Part shown: piece by piece, positions 43,670 through 52,562 of the stretch
How positions within the stretch are numbered: the stretch's first letter is position 1
How the letters are laid out: each line of letters starts with the position of its first letter
Assembly: GCA_002422365.1 (NCBI GenBank)
Contig: DIUO01000010.1
Coordinates: 12,236-76,235 of the forward strand
DNA: 64,000 bases
Direction: 5' to 3'
Origin: Proteobacteria bacterium UBA6156
Lineage (GTDB): Bacteria; Pseudomonadota; Alphaproteobacteria; UBA2136; UBA6156
Notes under the pieces: generated by a model
What the model saw: only the letters and a program-made list of their open reading frames with translations
Databases searched by the model: none
Told to the model about the DNA's origin: nothing
Program-made: the position numbers and the translations under genes

Positions 43670-44911
43670 TTAAATCTTCATCACCTGCCGGAACGGGTAA
43701 GGCTTACCCGCCAACCCATGCACCAGCGCGGCACTGCCGGTGGTAATGGCGCGCAGCTTGGTGGTCAGGCCTTCCTGGGCTATCAGCGGCAGCAGCGCTT
43801 CGCCGCCCACCAGGCTAAAGTCGCTGTGCCCGTCCAGGGCTTTCAGCAGGCCGCGCGTGGCGCGTTGCCCCTCGTCGTGCTCCACCACACCCAGGCTGCC
43901 CAGCATCAGCACTTTACTGGCACTGCGGGCTATTTTCGTCCACATCTCCAGCGTGTTGGGGCCAATGTCCACCACACTTTCGTTGCTGCCAATCAGGTGG
44001 GTGGCCACCGGTTTGGCGCCGTCCGCACCTTTCACCCACACATCTTGCGGCAGGTGCAGGCGGCAGCCCACCACACCGGCTTCGGTCAGCAGCTCGCGGG
44101 CTTTGTCCACGTGGGTGGGCGCCAGGCTGCTGCGGCCCATGCCCAGGTCGCGGGCCGCCAAAAAGGTATTGGCCAGCGTGCCCCCCAGCATAATCACATC
44201 CACGTGCCCCAGCATATGCCGCAGCAGGTCCAGCTTTTCTTCCACCCCGCTGCCACCCAGTATCAATAAAGAGCCTTTCCCCATCGGCATCCCCAACATC
44301 CGCATGTTGTCCAGTTCCTGTAACATCAGCTCGCCCACTACGGCCTGCGGCATGGCGGCCATCAGGCCGCTGGTGCTGGCGTGGGCCCGGTGGGCGGTGG
44401 CAAAGGCATCGTTCACAAACACATCCGCAAGGCGGCACAACTGCTCCACAAACACGCTCTGGTTCAGCTGTTCACCTAAATGAAACCGCACATTCTCCAG
44501 CATCACCACATGGCCGGGTTCCAGGCTGTTCATGGCATTTTCGGCCACGCGGCCAATGCAGTCGGGCACATGCGGCACGCTTTGGCCTAACAGCTCGCTT
44601 AAAAGCTCGGCCAGCGGCTGGGTGCTCAGCGCGGGCACCACGCGCCCGCCGGGGCGGCCCCAGTGGGTCAAAATCCCCACCCGCGCGCCATCGCGCAGCA
44701 GGCGCTTCAGGGTCGGTAAAATGGCGCTAATCCTAAACGTATCCAGCGGTATACCCGCCTCATCGCGCAGCACATTCAGGTCTACCCGCAGCAGCACGCG
44801 CTTACCGCGCAGGTCAAGTCCATTCAGCGTGGGCAAGGGTGCGGTGCTAAGAGTTTGGGCGCTCGATGCAGTCATAACGTTCGGTTCTTGTTGCAAGGTG
44901 TTGTCGCACAT
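43670..44911 (-). CDS. Divergent phosphoglycerate kinase-like protein
   Basis: The 413-residue PGK fold has a well-kept N-terminal domain: RVDLNVLRDEAG, THWGRPGG, ENVRFHLGE and VNDAFATAHRAHAS. The ATP-binding C-terminal half has lost its signatures. GGAKVS is GGSGVE, so the catalytic Lys is Gly. The WNGP loop reads MLGSLGVVE, GGGD reads VGGEA, and the final STGGGA reads TTGSAA. It may therefore not transfer phosphate and could be a paralogue with another role. No other glycolytic gene is nearby. The start may be at 44911 or at the ATG 44875; neither has a clear ribosome binding site. Confidence 0.8.
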   Translation of the reverse strand: MCDNTLQQEPNVMTASSAQTLSTAPLPTLNGLDLRGKRVLLRVDLNVLRDEAGIPLDTFRISAILPTLKRLLRDGARVGILTHWGRPGGRVVPALSTQPLAELLSELLGQSVPHVPDCIGRVAENAMNSLEPGHVVMLENVRFHLGEQLNQSVFVEQLCRLADVFVNDAFATAHRAHASTSGLMAAMPQAVVGELMLQELDNMRMLGMPMGKGSLLILGGSGVEEKLDLLRHMLGHVDVIMLGGTLANTFLAARDLGMGRSSLAPTHVDKARELLTEAGVVGCRLHLPQDVWVKGADGAKPVATHLIGSNESVVDIGPNTLEMWTKIARSASKVLMLGSLGVVEHDEGQRATRGLLKALDGHSDFSLVGGEALLPLIAQEGLTTKLRAITTGSAALVHGLAGKPYPFRQVMKI

Positions 44912-44993
44912 TTTAACTTAATCGGAAAGCCAAGAGCAAAAGGGGAGGGCACATACCATAAGCACACAGCTTCCCACCAGCCTGCCCGCTCAT

Positions 44994-45236
44994 ATGCCCG
45001 ACACCCGCACCGCCCAGCGCCTGCTCGACGTTCTGGCCACCCTGGAGCAAGCCCTGCGCAGCGGCCGCCACACCACCAGCGCAGCGCAAACGGGGCTGGA
45101 AGGCCGCATGGCAAATCTCGAATTTGAAAACCAGCGCCTCAAATCCACCCGCCAGCAAGCCGCAACGCGCCTAAATGCCCTGCTCGCCCGCCTCTCCGAG
45201 CAACTGGAAAACCCCACAGAAGACTCGGCGGCATGA
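44994..45236 (+). CDS. Small coiled-coil protein upstream of zapA (DUF4164-like)
   Basis: The 80-residue protein is predicted to be a single helix with heptad character (LEGRMANLEFENQRLKSTRQ). It stands where alphaproteobacteria often encode a DUF4164-type protein before zapA. Its TGA overlaps the zapA ATG, so the two are coupled. It may bind ZapA or the Z-ring; this is inference from position. Confidence 0.65.
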   Translation: MPDTRTAQRLLDVLATLEQALRSGRHTTSAAQTGLEGRMANLEFENQRLKSTRQQAATRLNALLARLSEQLENPTEDSAA

Positions 45237-45526
45237 GCACCCACATCGACCTCTCCATTGCAGGCCGCACCTACCGGGTGGTCACCGAGCAAGCGGAAGA
45301 AACCCGCCTCAAAGCCCTGGCCGCCCGGGTCGATGCCATGCTGAACGAACTGAAACAGGCCGACCCGGACATCGACCGCGACCGCCAGCTTATCCTCACC
45401 TGCCTGCAACTCATGGCCGAACTCGCCGATTCCCATAACAAGCTCGACCTCCAAGCCTCCGCCGTCACCCATTTTCACCGCACCCTGGCCGAGCGTCTGG
45501 AAAATCTCCTCCCCCCGGTTGCATAA
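45233..45526 (+). CDS. zapA: Cell division protein ZapA
   Basis: The 97-residue protein has IDLSIAGRTYRVVTEQAEE at the start, the globular ZapA domain, and a long C-terminal coiled coil (ILTCLQLMAELADSHNKLD). ZapA cross-links FtsZ filaments. It lies 28 bases before the 5-FCL gene, so the 6S RNA gene found between these two in many proteobacteria is absent here. Confidence 0.88.
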   Translation: MSTHIDLSIAGRTYRVVTEQAEETRLKALAARVDAMLNELKQADPDIDRDRQLILTCLQLMAELADSHNKLDLQASAVTHFHRTLAERLENLLPPVA

Positions 45527-45554
45527 TCCCCCCCGCCGCCCCATCTAAGGGGGA

Positions 45555-46184
45555 ATGAACAGCGTCAACACCCCCGCCACCCAACCCGCCACCTTGCCCG
45601 TGGCCGAAAAAGCGCTCCTGCGCAGCATGTTCCGCCACCGCAGCCGGGTGATACCTGCCGACCTCGCCGCCACCACCAGCTTCAAAGCCGCCAACCTGGT
45701 GCGCACCGTGCTGGCCGGGCTGGGGCAGGGGGTCATCGCGCTCTATATTCCCCGTCGCGGAGAAGTCGACCTCACCCACCTCGCCGAAGACCTCTGGCAG
45801 GCAGGCCAAACCGTCTGCCTGCCGCGCGTGGTGCTGCGCGGCCACCCGCTGGTGTTTAATATATGGGAACCCCAAACCCGGCTGGAGCCCGACGCCCTCG
45901 GCCTGAAAGCCGCCACCGGAGACGAAATCACCCCTACCGTCATCGTCATGCCCATGGCGGGCTACAACCGGCAGGGCTACCGCCTGGGCAGCGGCGGCGG
46001 CTATTACGACCACACCCTAGCCACCCTGCGCCAGCCCGTCACCACCATCGGCGTCAGCTATACCGAGCTTGAAATCCCCAGCTTCCCCGCTGAACCCCAC
46101 GACCACACGCTCTCCTACATCATCACGGGCAAAGAGGTCATCATCCCCACCCTCCTGGCCCCCGAAATCGTCCACACCATCTAA
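45555..46184 (+). CDS. 5-formyltetrahydrofolate cyclo-ligase
   Basis: The 209-residue enzyme converts 5-formyl-THF to 5,10-methenyl-THF with ATP. ALLRSMFRHRSRVIPA is the N-terminal ATP-site Arg/Lys helix. PMAGYNRQGYRLGSGGGYYD, with the GYRLGxGGGYYD signature, gives the ATP and folate sites. The C-terminal TELEIPSFPAEPHD is typical. It probably shares the zapA transcript. Confidence 0.92.
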   Translation: MNSVNTPATQPATLPVAEKALLRSMFRHRSRVIPADLAATTSFKAANLVRTVLAGLGQGVIALYIPRRGEVDLTHLAEDLWQAGQTVCLPRVVLRGHPLVFNIWEPQTRLEPDALGLKAATGDEITPTVIVMPMAGYNRQGYRLGSGGGYYDHTLATLRQPVTTIGVSYTELEIPSFPAEPHDHTLSYIITGKEVIIPTLLAPEIVHTI

Positions 46185-46514
46185 CTGCTCGAACCGAATC
46201 TCGCACCGTTTCCCGGGCTGCGGCGGGGTCAAATTTGGAACAAATTTGGGGCCCCCGCCCAGACCCGGGATCTCGAATATATAAGCACGATCCCCCACCA
46301 ACCCGGCCCCACCGCACTCACGGGCAACCGCGCCAGCCGGATGCTTTCCCCACATTTTAATGTGGTGGAAAGCACCGTGCCGGCGCAACCCTCCCCAAAA
46401 TGCTCGCACGTTGCTACGCCAGAATCTCAATAATCCATACACTTAACAACCCTAGGCAACCCCCGGTTGTCTTGGTAAAATACCGCAAATGTAAATCTTT
46501 CATGGAGGAACCCC
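46185..46514. other. Intergenic region: alpha repeat copy E, a second hairpin and a weak promoter
   Basis: After the alpha repeat (46203-46289), GCTTTCC / GGAAAGC (46342-46373) enclose CACAT / ATGTG, forming another strong hairpin. TTGTCT (about 46466) and TGTAAA, 17 bases apart, may be the promoter of the small gene at 46515. No other gene is seen. Confidence 0.45.
46203..46289. repeat. Structured palindromic repeat, alpha family copy E
   Basis: The stems are TCCCGGG/CCCGGGA, GGCGGGG/CCCCCGCC and CAAATTTG-GAA-CAAATTTG. It ends in GATCTCGAATATATAAGCACG. It differs from copy A almost only in the paired apical stem. Confidence 0.87.
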
Positions 46515-46679
46515 ATGACGCCCGTTCACGAGGACACGCCATCCAACAACGGTGGCGGCATCCTGAATATCCTGCTCATCCTCGTCACAGTGTTGCTGGT
46601 CTATAAGGTCATCAACTATATCGACAAACCTTTGGCGACAGAAGACTTCCCAACGACGATTGAGGAACCGGCCAACTAA
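46515..46679 (+). CDS. Small single-span membrane protein
   Basis: The 54 codons begin MTPVHEDTPSNNGGGILN, followed by a hydrophobic helix at about 16-36 and a polar tail. GGAGGA lies five bases before the ATG, the best ribosome binding site in this region. No family recognised. It ends 45 bases before the ABC transporter gene. Confidence 0.5.
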   Translation: MTPVHEDTPSNNGGGILNILLILVTVLLVYKVINYIDKPLATEDFPTTIEEPAN

Positions 46680-46724
46680 CCCCGTTCCTTGACAACCCAT
46701 GGGGGGAGGCGACACACTCCCCCC

Positions 46725-48344
46725 ATGGCCGCCCCCCAAACACCCCGAAACGCACCTCTTCTCCAGGTTACCAACCTCACCGTAGCCACGGCCACCACGC
46801 CGCTGGTTCAGGGCGTCAGCTTTACCCTGAATAAGGGCGAAACGCTGGCGGTGGTCGGAGAATCCGGCAGCGGCAAAACCCTCACCGCCCTGGCCGTCAT
46901 GGGGCTGCTGCCGCAGGGCCTCAGCATGCAGGCGCAGTCCCTCAGCTTCGCCGACAAAAACCTCCTCACCCTCACCACCCCCCAGCGCCGCGCTCTTCGT
47001 GGCAAACGCATGGCGATGATCTTCCAAGAACCCGCCACCGCCCTCAACCCCGTCCTCACATGCGGCTATCAGGTGGAAGAAGCCTTCCTCATTCACAGCC
47101 CCAAAATGACGAAAAAGCAGCGTAAAACCCGCGTCCTCAAACTCTTCGAGCAAGTCAAACTCCCCAACCCAGAAAGCATGTTCAGCGCCTATCCGCACCA
47201 AATCTCCGGCGGCCAGCGCCAACGCGTGATGATCGCCATGGCCCTGGCCCACGGGCCAGAACTTCTGGTGGCCGACGAACCCACCACCGCACTCGATGTG
47301 ACGGTGCAAGCCGAAATCATCAAATTGGTCAAAAGCCTGCAAAAAGAGCTCGGCATGGCCATGCTCTGGATAACCCACGACTTCGGCGTGGTGAAGCAAC
47401 TGGCCGACACCACCATCGTCATGCAACAGGGCAAAATTGTCGAGGAAGGGCCCACCACCCAAATCCTCTCCAAGCCCAAACACGCCTACACCAAGCAACT
47501 CCTCGCCGCCACCCTCCAACTTAACCACCAACCTGTCTCACCTAAAACACCAAACTCCAAACCAGAAACACTCCTGCAAGCCACCAACCTCTCCCACACC
47601 TACGCCGCCCGCAGCAGCTGGTTCAGCCGCACGCAGGGCACTCCCGCCCTCCAAAACGTCTCCTTCACCCTCAATGCCGGAGAAACCTTGGGCGTGGTCG
47701 GAGAATCCGGCAGCGGCAAATCCACTCTCGCCCGCGTCCTCACCCGCCTGAACGAAAGCAAGCACCCGCAAGGCAGCATCGTGTTTCTGGGTCAAAACGT
47801 ATTGCACCTCAAAGGCGAAGCCCTCCGCCAAACCCGCAAAAATATGCAGATGGTCTTCCAAGACCCCGTCACTTCGCTCAACCCGCGCCTGCCCATCGGC
47901 CAGAGCATTTTAGAAGGGGTCGAGGCCCACAACACCCTGCCCAAAGCCCAACGCGCCGCCTATGTCGCCAAATTGCTGAAAGAAGTCGGCCTACCGTCCG
48001 ACGCCGCCACCCGCCTGCCGCACCAGTTTTCCGGCGGCCAGCGCCAGCGCATCGCCATTGCCCGCGCCCTGGCCCTGCAACCCAAATTGGTGATTGCCGA
48101 CGAACCCGTCTCCGCGCTCGATGTCTCTGTCCAGTCCCAAATCCTCAAGCTGTTCCAAAGCATCCAAAAGGAGTACGCCACCGCCTTCGTCTTCATCAGC
48201 CACGACCTCCGCGTCATCTCGCACCTCGCCCACAACGTGCTGGTCATGCACAACGGAGAAGTGGTCGAACAAGGCCCCACCACCCAAATCTTCAACACCC
48301 CCAAGCACCCCTACACCCAAAAACTCCTCAAAGCCGTCATCTAA
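46725..48344 (+). CDS. ABC transporter ATP-binding protein, two fused ATPase domains (YejF/DppD-DppF type)
   Basis: The 539-residue protein has two complete ABC ATPases. Domain 1 has Walker A GESGSGKT (45-52), SGGQRQR and a DEPTTALDV Walker B. Domain 2 has GESGSGKS near 330-337, SGGQRQR and DEPVSALDV. Each domain ends with the Pro-rich oligopeptide-transporter segment ([28 protein letters not shown]). This is the fused YejF-like form that energises oligopeptide or microcin C-type importers. The permeases and binding protein are not in this window, which is unusual. The start was set at 46725; the ORF is open to 46689. Confidence 0.92.
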   Translation: MAAPQTPRNAPLLQVTNLTVATATTPLVQGVSFTLNKGETLAVVGESGSGKTLTALAVMGLLPQGLSMQAQSLSFADKNLLTLTTPQRRALRGKRMAMIFQEPATALNPVLTCGYQVEEAFLIHSPKMTKKQRKTRVLKLFEQVKLPNPESMFSAYPHQISGGQRQRVMIAMALAHGPELLVADEPTTALDVTVQAEIIKLVKSLQKELGMAMLWITHDFGVVKQLADTTIVMQQGKIVEEGPTTQILSKPKHAYTKQLLAATLQLNHQPVSPKTPNSKPETLLQATNLSHTYAARSSWFSRTQGTPALQNVSFTLNAGETLGVVGESGSGKSTLARVLTRLNESKHPQGSIVFLGQNVLHLKGEALRQTRKNMQMVFQDPVTSLNPRLPIGQSILEGVEAHNTLPKAQRAAYVAKLLKEVGLPSDAATRLPHQFSGGQRQRIAIARALALQPKLVIADEPVSALDVSVQSQILKLFQSIQKEYATAFVFISHDLRVISHLAHNVLVMHNGEVVEQGPTTQIFNTPKHPYTQKLLKAVI

Positions 48345-48350
48345 CCCACA

Positions 48351-48383
48351 AAAAAAGCGGGCAGGGGCCGAAGCCCCTACCCA
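48351..48383 (-). terminator. Intrinsic terminator
   Basis: GGGTAGGGGC and GCCCCTGCCC pair around TTCG on the - strand and are followed by a T-run. It ends the small gene at 48389. Confidence 0.8.
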
Positions 48384-48388
48384 AGTCG

Positions 48389-48565
48389 TCAACCCGCCCG
48401 GACGACGGCGCGGATGCGCCGCCCGTCCTGGTGCAGGAGGTGGGCCCCCTCCAGCAGGAGGAGTCCGAGCGCGGCCACCAAGGCCGCAAAAATTCCGTCC
48501 AGCGGCCATATGGCCGCGGTCAGGAATGCTGCTAAAATCGAGGCGGCAAAAAGGACGTACTTCAT
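48389..48565 (-). CDS. Small membrane protein
   Basis: This 58-residue protein has two hydrophobic helices (about 2-18 and 25-45), a short turn and an Arg-rich C-terminus (LLHQDGRRIRAVVRAG), giving positive residues on the cytoplasmic side. GGGAG precedes the ATG at 48565 by about eight bases. The ORF is open to 48601. No family recognised. It has its own terminator. Confidence 0.5.
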   Translation of the reverse strand: MKYVLFAASILAAFLTAAIWPLDGIFAALVAALGLLLLEGAHLLHQDGRRIRAVVRAG

Positions 48566-48751
48566 AAGAGTAACTCCCAACCCACGAAAGGCGCACAGCA
48601 TTCAGGCCACCATTGGCCCGACCAAACGCGTAAAGTGCACCTTTCAGCTAACTCTTTATAACCTAACCCACCACCAGGGGGCCTGACACCCTAAATCTTC
48701 CCCAACAACCCGGCCCCACAGCCCAAGCGGGAAACCGTGCCTTGGGGTCAG

Positions 48752-48786
48752 GTTTTCCAAAAAATCCCATTTTTTGAGAAAACCTC
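48752..48786. repeat. Long A/T stem hairpin downstream of GIY-YIG gene
   Basis: GGTTTTC, AAAAAAT, a CCC loop, ATTTTTT and GAAAACC form a stem of about 14 bp. CCCCAA (about 48698) and TTGGGG (about 48740) form another just before it. The hairpin at 46342-46373 has a related shape (TTTCC...GGAAA). Confidence 0.55.
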
Positions 48787-48797
48787 CCACCAGGCAC

Positions 48798-48834
48798 CAC
48801 CCCTACCCATCTCAAGCACTTCCTGTAAATCAAG
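48798..48834. repeat. 37-bp dispersed repeat, second copy
   Basis: It matches 192-228 with three differences and contains CACCCCTACCCATC and AGCACTTCCTGTAAAT. It lies 10 bases after the GIY-YIG stop (that gene is on the minus strand). Confidence 0.6.
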
Positions 48835-48843
48835 GGTTAAAAC

Positions 48844-49161
48844 CTAAAACCCATCTGCAAGTTTCTTCTCAAGTTCCCACTGTAAGTCGCTCCATGCAGG
48901 GTTAAATCCTTCGACCAAAGCCACTTTCCATTCTCGTTTCCACCCTTTTATCTTCTCCTCTCGCACCCGCGCCGCCGTATAATCATCCCAAATTTCATAA
49001 TACACCAAATGCCGCGCCTTATATTTTCTGGCCCATACAGAACCTCCGTCCCTCACCCCCGCGTGTTGCAAAGCCCGGCCTGGTATATCCCCGCTCATCC
49101 CCGTATAAATGGCTCCCTCCCTGGGCCTGCTGCACATCAGGTAAATGCCATAACGCTTCAT
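48844..49161 (-). CDS. GIY-YIG nuclease family protein
   Basis: The 105-residue single-domain protein has GIYLMCSRPREGAIYTGMSG, the GIY...YTG motif. A conserved Arg in the next helix, LVYYEIWDDYTAARVREEKI, and FNPAWSDLQ at the end follow. It belongs to the small COG2827-like group of predicted endonucleases. The catalytic Tyr, Arg and final Asn are present. It starts one base after the radC stop codon and is therefore coupled to it. Strong hairpins and a dispersed repeat lie at its 3' end. Confidence 0.88.
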   Translation of the reverse strand: MKRYGIYLMCSRPREGAIYTGMSGDIPGRALQHAGVRDGGSVWARKYKARHLVYYEIWDDYTAARVREEKIKGWKREWKVALVEGFNPAWSDLQWELEKKLADGF

Positions 49162-49839
49162 TTATAATTTCCCAGACCCCCGGAAAGAATAGTGATTCTC
49201 CGCCCCCACAATCACATGGTCGTGCATTTCCACCCCCAGCGCCGCCGCAGCCTGCACCAGCTGCATCGTGAACATCTCATCCGCCGCACTCGGCGTGGGG
49301 TTGCCGCTGGGGTGGTTGTGCACCACCAGCACACCTGCGGCGTTCAGCTCCAGCGCGCGCTTTAAAATCTCGCGCGGGCTGGCGCTCACCTCGTTCAGCG
49401 TGCCCGCAAAAAGCATCTCGTCGGCCACCAGCTTCATTGTGTTGTCCACATACAGGGCATGGAATTCCTCGCGCCCGCAACTGGCAAACTTGGTGTAAAG
49501 GTAATCCATCAGCTCCAGCCGCCCGGCCAGCACGGGCTGGCCCACCAGTTTCTCGCGCCGCACGCGCAGCGCCAGCTGCTGCACCACTTGTATAAACACC
49601 ACCGACGACGGCCCCAACCCCTTAATCGCCAGCAACTGCTCCGGCGTGGCGGTCAGCACCCCACTCAAACTGCCGAATATCCGCAGCAATTCTTTGGCCA
49701 GGGGCTTCACGTCGCGGCGGGGGATGGCAAAGGTCAGCGCCAGCTCCAGCAGCTCATAATCGGCCACACCGGCCCCTTGCGTGCCGCTAAACCGCGCCTT
49801 CAACCTCTCGCGGTGCCCACCGTTACCATGCTCATCCAT
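49162..49839 (-). CDS. radC: RadC family protein (JAB/MPN domain)
   Basis: The 225-residue protein has an N-terminal helix-hairpin-helix part (LLAIKGLGPSSVVFIQVVQQ). A JAB metalloprotease-like domain follows with VVHNHPSGNPTPSAAD, the HxHx...D motif, and a HDHVIVGAE ending. Despite the name, a direct role in repair is not established. Length is normal. A small GIY-YIG gene directly follows. Confidence 0.93.
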   Translation of the reverse strand: MDEHGNGGHRERLKARFSGTQGAGVADYELLELALTFAIPRRDVKPLAKELLRIFGSLSGVLTATPEQLLAIKGLGPSSVVFIQVVQQLALRVRREKLVGQPVLAGRLELMDYLYTKFASCGREEFHALYVDNTMKLVADEMLFAGTLNEVSASPREILKRALELNAAGVLVVHNHPSGNPTPSAADEMFTMQLVQAAAALGVEMHDHVIVGAENHYSFRGSGKL

Positions 49840-49921
49840 TAAGCGCAGCCTATCAGAAACAATCCATTCCCCAAGTAAAAAAAGAAGGGCGCAGCCCTCC
49901 TAATCCCCAATCCCTAACCCC

Positions 49922-50707
49922 CTACACATAAGGCGGCTGCGTATACCCCATCGGCGAAAGCGTAAGTATCTCCACCCCATCCTCAGTCACCGCCACACTG
50001 TGCTCAAATTGGGCACTTAAACCGCCGTCCGCCGTCTTCACCGTCCAGCCGTCATCTTCGGTAAAGGTGCGCCAGGTGCCGGTGTTCACCATTGGCTCCA
50101 CCGTAAAGGTCACGCCTTTACGCAGCAGCGGGGCTTTGGGGTTGTGGGTGGCGTAGTGCAGCACCATCGGGTCTTCATGGAAGCGCCTGCCCAGCCCATG
50201 CCCGCAATATTCCCGCACTACCCCATAGCCATAGGGGTTGGTGTGGGCTTCAATCGCGTTGCCAATCTCATTCAGCGGCAGGCCGCTCTTAATCACGTTT
50301 ATCCCCGCCATCATCGCTTCATAGGTCACGCGGGTAAGCTTTTTGGCGGTTTCGCTCACATTCCCCACCCAATACATCCGGCTGGTGTCGCCATAAAAGC
50401 CGTCCACAATCACCGTCACGTCAATGTTCAGAATATCGCCGTCGGTCAAAACCGTCTTGGCGTCCGGTATGCCGTGGCACACCACGTCGTTGATACTGAT
50501 ACAGCTGCCGTGCCGATAGCCCTTATATCCAATGGTCGCGCTTTTCGCGCCGTTCTGAACAATAAACGCTTCAATTTTAGCGTTAATATCCAGCGTGTTG
50601 GCACCTTCCACCACAAAGGGCGTAATATAATCCAGCACCATCGCCGCCATGCGCCCCGCCGCCCGCATTTTCTGCAGTTCAACACTGTTTTTAGGCACCA
50701 TTTTCAT
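49922..50707 (-). CDS. map: Type I methionine aminopeptidase
   Basis: The 261-residue enzyme removes the initiator Met. Metal ligands are visible in the expected segments: NIDVTVIVDGFYGDTSRM (two Asp), CGHGLGRRFHEDP (His), TVEPMV (Glu) and the final Glu in QFEHSVAVTEDG. The ATG at 50707 has AGGA upstream; a GTG one codon earlier is possible. Confidence 0.95.
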   Translation of the reverse strand: MKMVPKNSVELQKMRAAGRMAAMVLDYITPFVVEGANTLDINAKIEAFIVQNGAKSATIGYKGYRHGSCISINDVVCHGIPDAKTVLTDGDILNIDVTVIVDGFYGDTSRMYWVGNVSETAKKLTRVTYEAMMAGINVIKSGLPLNEIGNAIEAHTNPYGYGVVREYCGHGLGRRFHEDPMVLHYATHNPKAPLLRKGVTFTVEPMVNTGTWRTFTEDDGWTVKTADGGLSAQFEHSVAVTEDGVEILTLSPMGYTQPPYV

Positions 50708-50764
50708 CACAAAATCCTAATATCAATCACTTATTCTGCCAACTACCTACTGACAACTCCCCAC

Positions 50765-51454
50765 TCAAACCACAACCGGCAGTGTCCGGTCAACCGTAAT
50801 GCCATGCGGGCTTAGGCTGCACCCCAGCGCCACCACCTGCACACCCGCCGCTACCGCCGCCCGCAGCGCGGTGCCATAGGCCGGGTCTATCTCATCCGCA
50901 GGCCGCACTTCGGTGCAATCCGCCCGCTGCACCATATACACCTGCATGGCGCTGCCACCGCGCTCCACAATCCCCTGCAACTCGCGCAAATGCTTGGCCC
51001 CGCGCTCGGTCACGGCGTCCGGGAACAACGCCACGCCCCCCTCTGCCAACGTCACATTCTTCACTTCAACCCACGTCTCCCCCACCTTCAGGTCAAACCG
51101 CGTCTTGGCGTCAAATTTCACCTCCATCCGGGCTTCACCTTCCATACCCGGCACAATACCGGCGGCAAAAGCCCCAAAAGCCAGCTTATTCGGCAACTGC
51201 GTATTAATCCCCACCAGCGTGCCATCCGCCATTTCCAGCATTTCGGCACCAAACAACAACTTCCGCCCGCTGTCGGCAGGGTAGGGGGTCACCCATACGG
51301 CTTTGGCGTCCAGCAACCCGCGCATGCTGCCGGTGTTGGCGCAGTGGGCAATCTGCCCGTCTTGGCAGCCGTAAATAAAAAACCGCTTCTCGCGCCGCCC
51401 AAAATCCCACCGCACCAGCGGCACCTTAAAATCCAATGTAAAAGCCTTGCTCAT
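50765..51454 (-). CDS. sfsA: Sugar fermentation stimulation protein SfsA
   Basis: The 229-residue protein has AHCANTGSMRGLL near residue 37, LVGINTQLPN, TWVEVKNVTLAEGGVALFPD and the HLRELQGIVERGGSA segment, all family hallmarks. SfsA is a predicted nuclease or DNA-binding protein of unclear role. The ATG at 51454 begins the conserved part. Confidence 0.92.
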   Translation of the reverse strand: MSKAFTLDFKVPLVRWDFGRREKRFFIYGCQDGQIAHCANTGSMRGLLDAKAVWVTPYPADSGRKLLFGAEMLEMADGTLVGINTQLPNKLAFGAFAAGIVPGMEGEARMEVKFDAKTRFDLKVGETWVEVKNVTLAEGGVALFPDAVTERGAKHLRELQGIVERGGSAMQVYMVQRADCTEVRPADEIDPAYGTALRAAVAAGVQVVALGCSLSPHGITVDRTLPVVV

Positions 51455-51467
51455 AGCCAACCCTACC

Positions 51468-51506
51468 ACAAAACACTAGACACTAAACACCAAACACGAA
51501 ACACTA
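51468..51506. repeat. Heptamer-like A/C-rich repeat
   Basis: AAACACT, GACACTA, AACACCA, AACACGA and AACACTA follow in the gap between sfsA and the exonuclease gene. Confidence 0.65.
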
Positions 51507-51510
51507 GCGC

Positions 51511-52323
51511 ATGGCCCCCCGCAAACTCCTCGTCTTCGACCTCGAAACCGTGCCCGACATGGCCCTCGCGCGCCAACTCTGGCCAGAAGAAACCGCAGGT
51601 TTGTCCGACCTCGACACCGTCGAATTCATCTACGCGCACCACCGCAAGGCCAGCAGCACGGGGAGCGACTTCCCCCGCCCATCCTTCCACAAAATCGTCG
51701 CCATCGGCTGTTTGTTGGCCGATATCGAATACGAAAACAACACCGAAACCTACCACTTCCGCAAAGTGGGGTGTATAGGAGAAGAAACCGACGACGAAGC
51801 CACCCTGCTGCAAAAATTCTTCGACTTCGGCGCGCGCGAGCAACTACGCCTCGTCAGCTTCAACGGCCTGGGCTTCGACATCCCCGTGCTCAAGCTCCGC
51901 GCCCTCCGCCACCATATTCCGGCCAAATGGTTCATGAACCACCTGTTCAGCAAATGGGATAACTACCACACCAAAAACGCGCTTACCTACCATGCCGACC
52001 TCGCCGAAATGTTCGGCTCCTACCGCGCCATGCCGAAGCTGGACGAAGTCTGCACCCTCGCAGGCCTGCCGGGTAAACTCGATGTCTCCGGCGCCAAAGT
52101 CTACGAAATGCACCTCAGCGGCAACATGCAGGGCATCCGCGACTACTGCGAAACCGACGTGCTCAACACCTACCTCCTCTACCTCTACCACCAGCACCTC
52201 GGCGGAATTCTCCCAACGGAAATCCTCCACGACGAGTTCGAAAAAGTCCGCGAGCGCCTCGCCACCGAAGGCCCCAAACGCCCCCACCTCACCCAATTCC
52301 TAGAAGCCTGGAATAAAGAATAA
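51511..52323 (+). CDS. PolB-like 3'-5' exonuclease
   Basis: The 270-residue protein is a stand-alone exonuclease related to the proofreading domain of family B polymerases. The three Exo motifs are visible: FDLETVPDM near residue 10, SFNGLGFDIPVL near 120 and YCETDVLNTYLL near 211. It probably trims single-stranded 3' ends of DNA. The start follows a heptamer repeat with little ribosome binding site. Confidence 0.88.
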   Translation: MAPRKLLVFDLETVPDMALARQLWPEETAGLSDLDTVEFIYAHHRKASSTGSDFPRPSFHKIVAIGCLLADIEYENNTETYHFRKVGCIGEETDDEATLLQKFFDFGAREQLRLVSFNGLGFDIPVLKLRALRHHIPAKWFMNHLFSKWDNYHTKNALTYHADLAEMFGSYRAMPKLDEVCTLAGLPGKLDVSGAKVYEMHLSGNMQGIRDYCETDVLNTYLLYLYHQHLGGILPTEILHDEFEKVRERLATEGPKRPHLTQFLEAWNKE

Positions 52324-52372
52324 TGGTAAGATTAAGTTTCAAAATAAGCCACCAAACAGTGGGGTTGTGTCA

Positions 52373-52445
52373 CCCCGGAAGCTTAGCGGGTGGCTTAAAT
52401 GGGGTAGGGGCCCCCTTTAAGCCGGGACCCGCTAGCTATCCGGGG
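52373..52445. repeat. Structured palindromic repeat, beta family copy 1
   Basis: Nested stems are CCCCGGA/TCCGGGG, AGCGGGT/ACCCGCT, GGCTTAAA/TTTAAGCC and a GGGGTAGGGGCCCCC tip. The same tip and order occur at 53666 and 53854, but the arms are different sequences that still pair. Confidence 0.82.
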
Positions 52446-52507
52446 CCCACCCCCGCCGGGAGGCCCGCCGGAGGCTTAATATCCCTTGAATTGCACGACT
52501 ATTGATA

Positions 52508-52562
52508 AAATAAAAACAAACTCAACATTGAAAACAGACCACTGAACACGGAAACACTGAAC
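52508..52562. repeat. A-rich short-word repeat before cinA-type gene
   Basis: AAACAAACTCAAC, GAAAACAG, CACTGAAC, ACGGAAAC and ACTGAAC form a degenerate tract of the short-repeat class directly before the ATG. Confidence 0.45.

Noticed and set aside
45527..45554. 6S RNA gene between zapA and the 5-FCL gene
   Set aside because: The gap is only 28 bases, too short for 6S RNA.
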